The notes under the pieces are model-generated. The model saw only the letters and a list, made by a program, of their open reading frames with translations, was not told the DNA's origin and did no database searches. From Erigeron canadensis (lineage: Eukaryota; Streptophyta; Magnoliopsida; Asterales; Asteraceae), in contig NC_057762.1 of NCBI RefSeq assembly GCF_010389155.1, positions 37,322,055-37,386,054 on the forward strand: a DNA stretch of 64,000 nucleotides, in the 5' to 3' direction. The stretch's first letter is position 1. Each line of letters opens with the position of its first letter. Positions 1 through 13,832 of this stretch are shown here, one piece after another. Made by a program: the position numbers and the translations under genes.

Positions 1-600
1 TTTTGGTGTGTTAGAATAACTTGTTCCTCAAGAGCGGTTATTGGATAAGAAGGTTACGAACCGTTCTCAGATTTTCATCGGGTAAGTCACCTTGTTTTCA
101 TCCAATAAAAGGGCTCTAACTTTCAAAAAGGTTTCATTCTGAGGAATCTTGTAAATTAACTATTGAACGGGTTAGATTACCCTGAATGAATATTTTTGAA
201 AGTCTGAGCTATTTTTTTACAACAGTTTTGTACTTTTCTAATGGGGTTGAAACAAACTATGTTACCCCTAATATAAATCAGACAGAAGTTTTTGACCTTT
301 TCTTTTATCCAAGCTTCTTTTTATACTGCACTTGATAATTTCACGCCAAGTTCTGTAATAATTTATAGCTTAAGACTTACATAGTCCTTAATCATCTAAG
401 CGATGATGAGGCAGAGGCATAAGTACTCACTTATGCATATAAAATATTCATCTTATTAAATTATGAATAAGTGTGAAGTTAATGTTACATAGTTTGGGTA
501 TAATTACTTTCTAAATGACTACTCTCATTATTTTGGCAATACTCACCCAGTTAAAAAGTCGATCAACCTTCATATTTCCTTTCAAAAACGTGAAATGCAG
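1..600. other. No exon seen; probably intron of the acyl-CoA synthetase gene
   Basis: No convincing coding segment is visible here. The first recognisable LACS exon begins at 601, right after an acceptor ending TGCAG. The expected preceding exon, which carries the AMP-binding signature (TSGSTGLPKG type), is not found, so this stretch is most likely intron sequence and the 5' half of the gene lies outside the window. Confidence 0.5.
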
Positions 601-3901
<3,301 letters not shown>

Positions 3902-4724
3902 CTGATGATTGAACTTAGCGATACACAACTATATCAAATAGCCTGTTAATGTACAAGTTTTGGTCTTTCCCCTATCCTCCTCTTGGTTGTTACTGATTTT
4001 GGTTAGTGTTTCTGTTTAGTTATACTAATTATTATCAAGTAAAATGGATAGTTGCAATTGTTAAAATATTTTATTTTGGCTTAATAAGCTACGTTTATTC
4101 AGCTTATGCAATTTTTATTCTGATGATAATGTACGTCTTTCCTGGTATGTGTTGTACTTGCCTAGCTTGTGTCACGATCTTATATGACAAGGATAATGAT
4201 ACATACACTAACTTCCCTCTTTTAGTCGTATACAATATATCACTATTCTTTATGGTGTTTTATTCGGTGGTGTAAAACATAAATTGGTGGTGTGTGGCAA
4301 AAAAGATGCGATTGACATTGTCATTATATAGAATTTGATGATATATTGTGATTAGTCCTTTATTATACTCGTACTATACTTTTTTTTATTTATATAGCAA
4401 TAGCAATGAAGGTATATATCACATTAAAGTTAAATTATTCCCTTCGAATCATGACACCTTTAACAAATCAACCTAATTTTTTTCTATTTGACCATGAAAG
4501 AGCATATATATAGCTCAACTGGAATCATCACTTGTAGAACAATGTTTTTCATTGTTGCGTGTTGAATATATTCACCCTTGTTATATTCAGTTCCTTGTAA
4601 ATACTTTTTTGAAGAATCGTACCTTTCCATTATTTTGATATTTTAACACATTTATGACAAACTACTCTGTTTATTAAAGAGTGAAAGTTGGTCTTTCTTA
4701 CTACTATATACTCATATTATATAT

Positions 4725-4905
4725 GGGAAGAGTGAGTGTGGGGTTGTCACACACTTAAGTTTGGTAAAAAACCTCTCACATATTAATATTTTAATATTAA
4801 TAAATAAATGATGGACCCCTGATTTGTATGGAATAGAAAAATTAAGATGTGAGGAGTTTTTCACCCAATTTGGGTGATGTTGTCTCACACATTCACTTCA
4901 TATAT
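4725..4905. mobile_element. Short MITE-like inverted repeat
   Basis: The left arm (GAGTGAGTGTGG... through ACCTCTCACA) is roughly the reverse complement of the right arm (CTCCTCACA-type sequence through CACACATTCACTTC). This gives imperfect arms of about 50 bases around a short AT-rich loop containing TAATATTTTAATATTA. There is no coding capacity. The target-site duplication is not resolvable because the flanks are AT repeats, so the superfamily is unknown. Confidence 0.45.
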
Positions 4906-6657
4906 ATATATATATAATATATATGTATATATATACATGTATATATCAGGATTGAATGTGACATGTACACATCTTATATTCTAAAAAAAAAAATAAAATT
5001 AATAAAGTGACAATCAAATGGACAAGAGGGAGTAAAAGAATTGTTGAAATGCAATGTGATACATATTGAAGGGTTTAGAAACAATAGCTTAGTTTTACAT
5101 ATGATAGGAAATTTGAAATCATTGTCCTCCTCCTTTGTATGGTTATGTTGTCATATTTCACCCAGAGGGTAATCATGCCGGTCTAGGGCCTTTTGAATTT
5201 CAATGAAATAGACTAGGAATGACGATAAGCTATCCGACTCGATGGATATGTACCTCACCTAATCTACCTTTAGCCAATACGGATGATTTCAAATGTAATA
5301 TGAACAAGGATATAGATTACGAAGTCTCTCCATCCATGTATAATCTATTTATTACCACCATCTACCCGATATGATTTAAATTTGTGAATGAGAAAAATGA
5401 TCTTTATTCTTTAATCCTACAACCGTAGCAAACTAAGATGTGATGAGGAGAGAAAAATTGGATATGAACACATGCACTATTTGTATGTTTAAGATGACGG
5501 AGTAGGCACAAATTGTAAGATGATGCTAGCCTTTTGCCGTGTTAATCCAACGAGAGTTTTATTACACATTCGTGACATTTTATGATAATCGGCACATGTA
5601 ATTCAATATTAAAAATTAAAAAATCTTCACTTTCATCCTGTAAAAATTATTTAGTCCTGTCATATTACGCAAACACTCTTTTAATATATAGGTAACAATT
5701 CTCTTTGTAAATATCACATGTATGATAATATAAAGTTACATTTTTTACTTTTGATCTATAGAATGACAAGAGTTTTTAGTTAAGTTCTATCAAAATAAAA
5801 ACATAAGCGGGATGATAAATGATTTTTTTTTGCTACTAAACTTAGTTAATTATAAATGCTATGTTATTTATGCCGTTCAGAAAAAAAACTATCTTATGAC
5901 TAAGGTTCGTTTGATTTGACGGTTTGGGATTAGATATGATAACTTGGGTTTAGATATGACAAAGTACAAACACCATGACTTTTTACTCTTCGACTCTCCC
6001 TAATTTTATTTATTTTTCTTTTTAATAGTTTTTCATATACTCAAATTATATATGGTTGGAATTTTGCTATATTCAAATTGAGTTGATTATAAAAGAAACT
6101 TATGTAAGTTTTTCAGTTGTACACTGTGCTATAAGATATATATAATTGTTATAAATAACTAAAAAGTAATATAGATATATCACTCTTCTTTCTATAAAGT
6201 TGGCTCTACAAAAGAAACTCAAGCTTTTCTATACCACTAATAAGGATTAATAAAGACAAAACTCGCACTTAACAAGAACTGAAACTTAGTCTATAAATAA
6301 AAACCCAGATGACTCACCATTAAATCAATTAATTATTGTCTTTCAATCCTATTTAATTTCAAGTTTCTCAATGTATCGATGATTTGGCTTTGTGTTAGAT
6401 TTCCTAACTACCACACTCTTTTACTAAGGTTTTGTGAGTGTTTTCTTGCGACATGCTTATCCTTAATTATGTTTATATCATTATCGTACTTTAGTGGTTT
6501 TGTGCCGATCATTAATATTGATGTGATTAGTAACAGTATCTATGTGACCGCTAGAATGGACCAGGATTACATTTAACTTCATTTAGGTCTAGGTTAATCA
6601 ATATGCTTTTCAACTATATAATGATCATCTCATGAAATCCTATTAATAACTTTAGTA

Positions 6658-6670
6658 GGGGGGGGGGGGG
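6658..6670. repeat. G13 homopolymer
   Basis: A run of 13 G residues 50 bases upstream of the LTR element. C13 runs of the same length occur at 36349-36361 and 46592-46604. Confidence 0.9.
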
Positions 6671-6726
6671 TAAAAATAAAACCAATAAACCGGAGAAAAC
6701 TCCTTGATCTAAACTTTCAAACATTT

Positions 6727-7369
6727 TGTTGATGCACGTTGATGTGACAACAGCAACTTAGATTTAATATGTTGTTTAGATTGAGACATTATGTTAATTT
6801 ATGTCGTATCTATATATGTAATTGATAGATTATGGACTTTATGTTTTGGTAATGATCGATTACATGTTTTGGAGTTGTATATATATATATATGTGTTATG
6901 TATGATGTTTGTTGTGTGATATACAAGTACAAACATAATATGTGTTAGGATTCCTTAAGATGAAACACTTAGGAATATAACCAAGTATTACATCTAACGA
7001 AGATAAAGTATATCTTCGTTAGAGGCAAACAAAGATAAACTTCGTTTGGTACAAACGAAGATTAACTTCGTTAGATGGGCTGGCAGCTAAGTTCGTAAGA
7101 ACAAAGCCCAGCAAGCCCAGTTCGACCTGAAACATATATATACGAACGAATACCCTAAGATATAAATCTTCGACATACAAGTACTCCAGACACCTAAGTT
7201 CGTTCTATAGCTTATAGAAACGAAGATAGCACAATACGGCTGATTATTTACTTGATAATTAGCGATATACCAGTTTACTAATCAAACTAGTTATCTCGTG
7301 AGGATTCCGCACTCACGACATAATCATAGACGATCTCGAGAGCGATCTATAGCTATCGAGGGACTTACA
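6727..7369 (+). repeat. 5' LTR
   Basis: 643 bp, TG...CA ends. By eye it differs from the 3' LTR by two substitutions (A/G near 7031, C/T near 7134) and one 2-bp AT indel. It contains a perfect 12-bp inverted repeat, CTAACGAAGATA (6994-7005) and TATCTTCGTTAG (7011-7022), and several more ACGAA/TTCGT motifs. Confidence 0.95.
7133..7142 (+). promoter_or_regulatory. Candidate TATA box of the 5' LTR
   Basis: ATATATATAC in the second half of the LTR, followed by non-repetitive sequence that could hold the transcription start and the R region. This is position and composition only. The AT microsatellite near 6873-6888 is an alternative. Confidence 0.35.
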
Positions 7370-7371
7370 AG

Positions 7372-7383
7372 TGGTATCAGAGC
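7372..7383 (+). other. Primer-binding site, initiator-Met tRNA type
   Basis: TGGTATCAGAGC lies two bases inside the 5' LTR. This is the standard complement of the 3' end of plant initiator-Met tRNA used to prime minus-strand synthesis. Confidence 0.9.
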
Positions 7384-7439
7384 CAATCGATTTCTTATCG
7401 AAGGTTCGAGATCGTTTTGTTTGATTCTTTTCTCTGAAA

Positions 7440-7735
7440 ATCAACCTCCCGACACCCTTACTGTCGCTAATTTCGTTTTCTCAAACGAATTTAGCAAACG
7501 AAATTAACCACATCTTCGTTTCGAGTTCTTCCAACGTTTTTAGCTTTATTTTCGTTAAGTTCCTTCAAACGAATTTCAAGTTATCTTCGTTACTCTCACC
7601 TTACGGATTTTGCTTTATCTTCGTTCTTTCCTTCAAACGAAGATAATTCTATCTTCGTTTCCTCCTGCAAACGAAGTTAATCCTATCTTCGTTTCTCTCA
7701 TTCAAACGAATTTAAGATCTATCTTCGTTCAGTGC
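7440..7735 (+). repeat. ACGAA/TTCGT motif array in the element leader (block 1)
   Basis: About 14 copies in under 300 bases of either AAACGAA(T/G) or (T)CTTCGTT, alternating so that neighbours can pair, for example CAAACGAAGATAA followed by TCTATCTTCGTTT. They are not a simple tandem repeat; spacing and flanks vary. The frame is closed by stops, so this is not coding. Confidence 0.7.
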
Positions 7736-9882
7736 AAAAAAATAAATAAATATATATATATATATATATATATATGAATAAAGTAAGGTTACTGCGCTAA
7801 ATGAGTAGAAGTGACGATACTTTAGCTTTTAAGCCTGCTTAATCGTAATATAACTGATTAGTTCAGTGATTACAATTTGGGATATATCGGTAGACACAAA
7901 GTACCAAGGTTTCCTTTAATCTGAACTTAAATTATACAATGTTCTTGTGGGAAACATATTCAGATATATGACTGAGATTGCTTGCTTTTCAGTAATGAAT
8001 TGATCTAGTCCTTAAATTTTGTGAAAGATCTAGCATTACTATAAGATTTGTTCAATGAATAGGCAAGAACCTCTACCAATCATGAGCATAAAAGTAAATG
8101 TGATATTGTTATGCAAATCAAATGAATGCAAATTAAGGGCTAATGTGGTCTTTGAGATTCGGACAAGTATGTCCTCGGGGTGTCTTTGTATACCTAGCCT
8201 ACCTAAAGCTTACAACTTGGGATAGGTTGTCGGAAAGTTCGCTACATGGATCTCATAGAAAATCACGGATTCCTTACAAATCATGAAATGCAGAAGCAAA
8301 TATGTGAAATCACAAAGTAATTCAATTCAGTTATCCACAAAGTGTCTCATGATTGGTTAAGGATGTTCTTGAATATATTGAATATTTTTTATCTTAGTGC
8401 TTGTATCGATTACGAAAGTATATCTGAATGTGGGTTACATAAGTTCGCAATCTATCCAATGGCATATTAGGCTACTCGGGTTACATGGTGACTGTCCTTG
8501 GCCAGGGTATGTCGAAAGTGTCATAACACAAAGGAAACTGGACGTACCGAGTGTTTAAGAGGACTAACATACCGGTAATCGCTGTTGGTCATGGTTCAAA
8601 ACTTATAATAAGAGAATTATTTCTCACCCGCAGGCTTATGTAACATGCTATACTGATCTAATCAGCCGTAATCATGCTTAATGTGAATAATGTATAAAGT
8701 CTAGTTAATTAGAATTTAGATTAGTTTATTGTTCTGCAATTTTTATTCTGTGTTATTTTTCTTTTTAATTGAGTCAAAATAAGTATTTTTATAAGTTCTT
8801 ATTCCATGAGAGATCCTATTCAAATTCTGAGTATATTTTTGCTGAATTCCTTCATGTGAATTTTTAGTGAAGTTGTGTAGACTGTTCACAAAGAAGATTT
8901 TCTAATATGGACATTAATTTGTTTAAAGTTTAGAAAAAGATCTTTTCAAGTGTAATGTGAAATGTCAAAGTCATTTGAAATTTCATGATTTTCACTTGTC
9001 ACCAAATTATTAATCGGTTTGTTTAAATTTGTGTGGTGACATTTTAAGGTTTGACAAGAAATGACCTCCTTTGATCTTTTGTTAGATTTTTAGTTATTTC
9101 ATATTTGTTAACCCTGATTGAGTATGATTGTAACTTGAATTTTCTGCATTATACTATTTTGTTCTCAATGCGTTGATGAGTTCTGTGGTAAGTGTGCAGT
9201 GTTCAGGTTAAGAAGATAACGTTGGAATGCTGACTTCTGTTACTGCATTGTTATTTACATGGATGATATCATTACAATAAGATCCTTGGTGTGTAGTGAT
9301 AATATTTGTGATGCAGATTAGAGCATGTGAAGGATGAATACATGAACTGGTTTTTGGAATAGTTATTTATTTATGATTCATGTATTTAATGAAAATAATC
9401 AAATTTGATATTAGTTTCCTTTGAATTTCATGCTGTGATTTATGACATACTTTTGGAAACTTTACTAAGTTCTTCAGTGAATTTTTGTTGGATAGTTCAT
9501 TGTTTGTTAAGTTTTGTAGACGGCATTTAGAATGGGACTTAAGTGTTTCAAGATGGTTTGCTGTCATGCATATCTATGATCCAAGGAAGTTCTCGATGTC
9601 ATAATCATATTGGTAATGAGGTTCATATTTACATTGATTATTTTCAGGATAGCGTTTAAACCATGGGTTTTCATTCAAGATTACAATGTTCGGTTATCTA
9701 CGTACATTATGATTATGAATTTGGGTGCTAAGCAAGTTTTTAATACAAGGCATGAACAGGTTGCTATCTAACGAGTTTTTTTGCTATGTACAGATTGTGA
9801 TAAAGGGTTGTGTTTTGGAAGATTGCTTGGATGAAACTCTGAAATTTTTGCTGAACTACGGAATATTTTCAGATTTGTTCTT
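7736..9882 (+). other. Non-coding interior of the LTR element
   Basis: Begins with a TA microsatellite (7750-7775). The rest is AT-rich and closed in all frames beyond about 70 codons. I see no gag or pol remains. A YMDDI peptide can be read near 9250 but is enclosed by stops and unsupported. Confidence 0.6.
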
Positions 9883-10620
9883 ACGAAGATAGCTGCTATC
9901 TTCGTTCGACACACCTTTGTTCAAACGAAGTTTATCTTCGTTTGGCTAACTTCGTTTGTGAAGTTATGCCCGATCCATAGTTGGCCCATTGTTAGTTCCA
10001 TATATAAAGGGGGTTTTCTTCGTTATTTCTTTATCAAACGAAAAATACTCTTATTTTCGAGCAAAAAACCTAAAACACAAACTTTTTTTTTCTTTTCTCT
10101 CACTTTAATTCGTTTTCTTGATTCATTGTCCAAACTGAGATCTAAGTAAGTTTTTAATGTTCTTTTCATTCACGAATATGATTTAGGTTTCCATGTATCT
10201 TCGATTTGATTTGTGTTGATTATGTTTATAAAATTCTTGTAATCATTCACCTGGTTTGATCAAACGAATTTAGATTTGAATTGAACGAATTTACCTTGGG
10301 TAGAAACGAAGTTACTTTTATGCCTTACGAACTTAGATCTAAGTTGATGAGGAACGAATTTAGCTTAACACCCTTAGGTTTATTCAAACGAACTTAGACT
10401 TCGTTTATAGGTTACGAACTTAGAAGATAAGTTTTATAACTTACGAACTTGCATGTACAGTTTAGTCTTAACGAACTTAACCTTCGTTAGGTGTTAATTT
10501 AGGTTTAATTCTTACGAACTTAAGACCTATTTTCGTTTAGTTATTGCTTACGAATTTAGCTTCTATCTTCATTCTGTCTACTTAACGAATTTATTGGTTA
10601 TCTTCGTTCAGACTTATTTT
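9883..10620 (+). repeat. ACGAA/TTCGT motif array (block 2), spanning promoter and leader intron
   Basis: Opens with a near-perfect palindrome, ACGAAGATAG / CTG / CTATCTTCGT (9883-9905), followed by TTCGTT and AAACGAAG copies to 9960. Between 10255 and 10620 I count about 12 ACGAA and 4 TTCGT. Many sit in a longer consensus, TTACGAACTTAG or AACGAATTTAG. Strand bias differs from block 1 (mostly ACGAA here). Confidence 0.7.
10001..10008 (+). promoter_or_regulatory. Internal TATA box upstream of the element's ORF unit
   Basis: TATATAAA followed by about 30 bases to a likely start near 10030-10040, then a CT-rich leader (run of T and TCTCTC near 10080-10105) that ends at a GTAAGT donor. The arrangement is that of an ordinary plant gene promoter, inside an LTR element. 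Inferred from sequence only. Confidence 0.5.
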
Positions 10621-10741
10621 GCGAAATTAAGAATTAGGTTTTTTTTCAGATTAGGGTCTTTTCAACTTAGGGTTTTTCAATTCTACAATCCATTTATCAT
10701 GATTATTTATATTTGTTTCGATATTGTGATTGGTTTTGCAG
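10146..10741 (+). other. Predicted leader intron of the element's ORF unit
   Basis: The donor CTAA|GTAAGT at 10146 is a consensus plant 5' splice site. The acceptor GGTTTTGCAG ends at 10741, two bases before ATG 10744. The sequence between is T-rich and closed in the ORF frame. It contains most of ACGAA array block 2. Splicing is predicted, not shown. Confidence 0.5.
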
Positions 10742-10743
10742 AA

Positions 10744-10854
10744 ATGGCTCTTGCTCCTCGTCAATTTGTGAAAAAGCACAATCTTGCCCTGAACCTAGAT
10801 CCAGATCAGCATAATTGCGAACATTTTCATGAAATGTTCAACTACATTTCATGA
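10744..10854 (+). CDS. N-terminal 36-codon segment of the element ORF, out of frame with the main ORF
   Basis: ATG 10744 stands in a good context (GAAATGG) just after the predicted acceptor. The peptide starts MALAPRQFVKKHN and resembles, from memory, the N-terminus of retrotransposon-associated ORFs of Asteraceae, so it is probably the authentic N-terminus of the next ORF. It ends at TGA 10852-10854, which overlaps the ATG of the main ORF as ATGA. The sequence TTTCATGAAATG occurs twice here (near 10824 and 10847), so a small duplication or indel may have broken one ORF. Termination-reinitiation is the alternative. Confidence 0.5.
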   Translation: MALAPRQFVKKHNLALNLDPDQHNCEHFHEMFNYIS

Positions 10855-13782
10855 AATGGCACTCGCGATTATCTTTTGCTTTCTGTGATTCGCCGAGACT
10901 GATTAAGCTGTATATTGATTCTTTCTGGTCTACTGCTCATGAAGTCATGATTGATGGCCAAAGTTTTGTACGATCAACTGTTGAAGGCACAACATTTGAT
11001 TTCAATGCTGAATCGCTTCGAACTATTTTGCATCTAGGAGCAGAATCAGACGTAGATGAAGAGGAAGACGTTGAAATGACTTACGAGTTCGAACTCCTTC
11101 TTCGCTGCTTTCAGAGAATGGGGTTTGTTGGCCAGGTCAAACTTCCTTTTGACAAGAGTGGTTTTCAGGGAAGATGGAGGTATCTGGCGTATGCATTGCT
11201 TGTCTGTTTGAGCAATCGCAAGGCTGGCTTTGATCAACTATCTGCACAGATTGCGTCGCAGATGGTTGCTTTGGTATATAATCGCCCTTATCCTTTCTCC
11301 CGATATTTTTATCAAGAGTTTGTTGATCAGATTAATGCTAGGGGGAGAAAGCGATTTCTTCTGTATCCTCGATTTGTGATGGCTATCGTTAGACATTTTT
11401 GTTCAGACTTAGACTATGACCAAGGTCCTCGCTACGTTCTTCATGCTTGGCCTTCGCGTCTTTTTGCTGATCTTGAAGCCAATACGAGTAATGTGGCTGG
11501 TCTTCATGATCCACCACTTTTTGGTCACCTGATTAATCCAAACTATCGATCTCGTCTTGAGAATGATATGTTTGTGGATGATGTTGATGACGATTCTGAG
11601 TCTGGTGATTCTAAAAGTTCGGATGATTCTGTTGATGGTTCTGATGATGACTCCGGGGATGAGTCTGCTGGTTTGGATGTTGGAAATGATGGAGATGATG
11701 TTGATAGTTTCGACGGTTCTGCTGCTACAAATGCGACAGACACAGATGATTCTACTGTTGCTGAACGTCGAACTAAGCTGATTCATGATGTCGCCGCTGC
11801 TTCTGAAAGTGATCATTCGCATCAGTCGTTTGATCAAGAAGGTGTTGCGTTTCATAGAGAGCGTCGAAGCAAGAATTGTCATGCCATTCCTGCTCTTTCA
11901 GATTCAGCTGTCTCTACTCCTGCTGTTGCTGCTGAGATTGATCCTGATGTTGCAGCTCAGCATGACTCTGAATTACGTGAGATTTTTGAGGATATGGAAG
12001 ATCCTATAAACAGAGCAAGTTCGGTTAGTCCAGCAAAGAGGCAAGGGAGTATTGATCTTCAGTATACCAGAATTAAGCGTCGACGTGTTGTTGAAGCTTC
12101 TTCTGTAGCAATGCCTGATTCTCCACGACCGACTGCTGCTGTTGTTCCTGTTCTTGGTCATCGAGTTGATCTTTTGGAGACCAGAGTTCGCACTTTGGAG
12201 TCAGATCTCACTGCTACTCGCGCTGCCTTAACATTTTTGATCAACTGGGTCAAAAATCAAGGGGGAGAAGTTCCGGAAAAGGTCTGCAGATTGTCAGCGG
12301 TTCAACCACGACGTCAGAATGACGATGATGATGCTGATAATGCTGCTGCAAGGAATGTTTCTCGCCCAGTTGAAGATAGAGGAAAGGGTGCAGCGATCGA
12401 GGGGGAGACAGGAGGTGATACTTCTCAAACTTCTCAGCAAGGTGCTTCTGGTTCTGGTGCTGGTCCTTCTGGTGCTCTTCGTGATTCAGGTTTCTAATTT
12501 TGTCTATGATAAAGATTGATAGATAGAATGTATACTTGATTGTGTGTAATAAGTTATGACATTTTATGTAATGAAAATGTAATTTATCTTATTTTAATAC
12601 AAGTACATTTCATCTTTATTATAATTATTATGTTTATTCTTTTATTCTGGTGTTCATTTTGTGTAAATTTAAATAGATGATCCAGATTATACAGATTTAT
12701 TCTTTGATGGTGATGAGCTCGAGGAAGGCGAATTTGTCCCTGAACCAAATCTAGATATATTCAAGAAGCCTTATGGGTTTGATGAAGTGTGGGACTCAAT
12801 TCCTGAAGATCCGTTGATTGAAGAAAATAGAGTGTTGGATCAGCAGAGATCAGATATTAGAGAAAGAATGCTTCAAGTCCCATTCAGCAGCCTAACTCAA
12901 GTTCTACATTTTGTTGTGTATGCTAAGAATGGTGATGTGTCGATTCCATCTGAATATGAGATTAATGTGACAAGACCATTCAATTCAAATGATTTTCCAG
13001 TTTCTCTCAGAGATGATGATTCATTACATATTGTGGATCGACGTGTTCCCGAGAAAAGAGTAAATGATTGGATAGTACATAGGGAAACGTGGAAACCGAA
13101 TTTGTATTGGACTCATATCTCAGATAAAGATGCTGCAAAGTACAAGACAATCATCTGGAGTTGGTTTTATGATGATGAATTGAAGTTGTTTGTGCTTAAA
13201 AGACCAGAAGGTTGTCAGTACTTAGCATGGTGTGAGAGACATTTCAGAAGTTTGTGTGAAGAAGATTTACATGAGCTTGGAAATAACTGGATTATCAATC
13301 CAAGTGATGATGGCTTAGCTGACGTTGTTGGTAAGAATCTTAGAAAAGATTTTTGGTTAAGGAAGAACATGAAAGATTCTGATAAACCACAATTTAAGAT
13401 TGAGCCAAGATCGAAGAAAAGAGTGGTTAAGCCAGATAAAACAGTTGAGTTTGTTCAACATGATATTAAATGTATGATCAAGGTTCCTGCCAAGAAATGG
13501 GCACAAGATGTCTTGGACAAGATGGATAATTGGGAAATTGATCGAAATTCTGGTGAAGCCAAAATGTATGCAGATTCAAAGAAGCAGATTTTGTTGAGAA
13601 GAGTTTATGATCCGATGCAGCTGGTGAACTTCTCAAGAAATGATCTGAGAAAGTTATACGATACGGAGTGCTCGTTTTTGCCATTTTGGAAGCATGAAGA
13701 AAGTAGATATCGTAAGATACTTCAGCTCTGCTTACATGAAGATATTCATGCAAATAGCAAAAGATTGTTGTTTGATGAATGA
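10851..13782 (+). CDS. LTR-element accessory ORF, predicted spliced (10851-12489 + 12677-13782), about 914 aa
   Basis: Function unknown. Exon 1 alone is open for 548 codons. Donor TCAG|GTTTCT at 12490 and acceptor AAATAG at 12676 remove 187 T-rich bases and join the two long ORFs in phase, bridging the exon 1 stop. Residues 1-220 form a folded domain with FWSTAHEVM near residue 23, a WRYLAYALLVCLS segment and RKRFLLYPRFVMAIVRHF. This resembles ORFs that accompany LTR elements in Asteraceae, sometimes annotated as synaptobrevin/longin-like (recalled, unchecked). Residues 236-283 are Asp/Ser-rich and acidic. IKRRRVVE near 405 looks like a nuclear signal, and residues 434-467 form a heptad coiled coil (LLETRVRTLESDL). 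The second exon encodes a Trp- and charge-rich domain (WIVHRETWKPNLYWTH, DPMQLVNFSRNDLRKLY) that I do not recognise. No RT, integrase, protease or zinc knuckle is seen. It could be a structural or regulatory protein used in trans by the element. Confidence 0.7.
12490..12676 (+). other. Predicted 187-bp intron in the element ORF
   Basis: T-rich, multiple stops, GT donor after CAG, AATAG acceptor. Codon phase is conserved across it: the split codon is G|AT. The same acceptor is followed directly by an open frame that has no upstream ATG of its own, which argues for splicing. Confidence 0.6.
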
Positions 13783-13821
13783 TCAGATTTTGAAGACTAA
13801 GAAATCGAAGGTGCTGCTGTC

Positions 13822-13832
13822 AAGGGGGAGTT
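13822..13832 (+). other. Polypurine tract
   Basis: AAGGGGGAGTT abuts the 3' LTR and is the expected plus-strand priming site. AGGGGGAGA-like copies also occur inside the ORF near 11340, 12257 and 12400. Confidence 0.85.

Larger units (their letters stand above)
3902..6721. other. 3' UTR of LACS and intergenic AT-rich DNA
   Basis: The first few hundred bases after the LACS stop should be its 3' UTR. The rest is AT-rich with no supported gene. It holds a short inverted-repeat element near 4725-4905, AT-rich simple sequence near 4905-4945 and a 13-base G run at 6658-6670. A 65-codon ORF at 6379-6576 follows a TATA-like sequence (TATAAATAAAA near 6292) but has no recognisable homology, and I do not call it a gene. 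Confidence 0.5.

Noticed and set aside
6379..6576. 65-codon hydrophobic ORF after a TATA-like box
   Set aside because: No homology or motif recognised, codon composition like the spacer, and no splice or secretory feature beyond hydrophobicity.
9235..9310. YMDDI peptide reminiscent of the reverse-transcriptase active site in the LTR element leader
   Set aside because: The frame is closed by stops on both sides within about 30 codons and no other RT motif is found; a chance match is more likely.
11409..11882. 157-codon minus-strand ORF opposite the element ORF
   Set aside because: Antisense shadow of the acidic Asp/Ser repeat region; composition (Ile/Thr/Arg) mirrors the sense codons.
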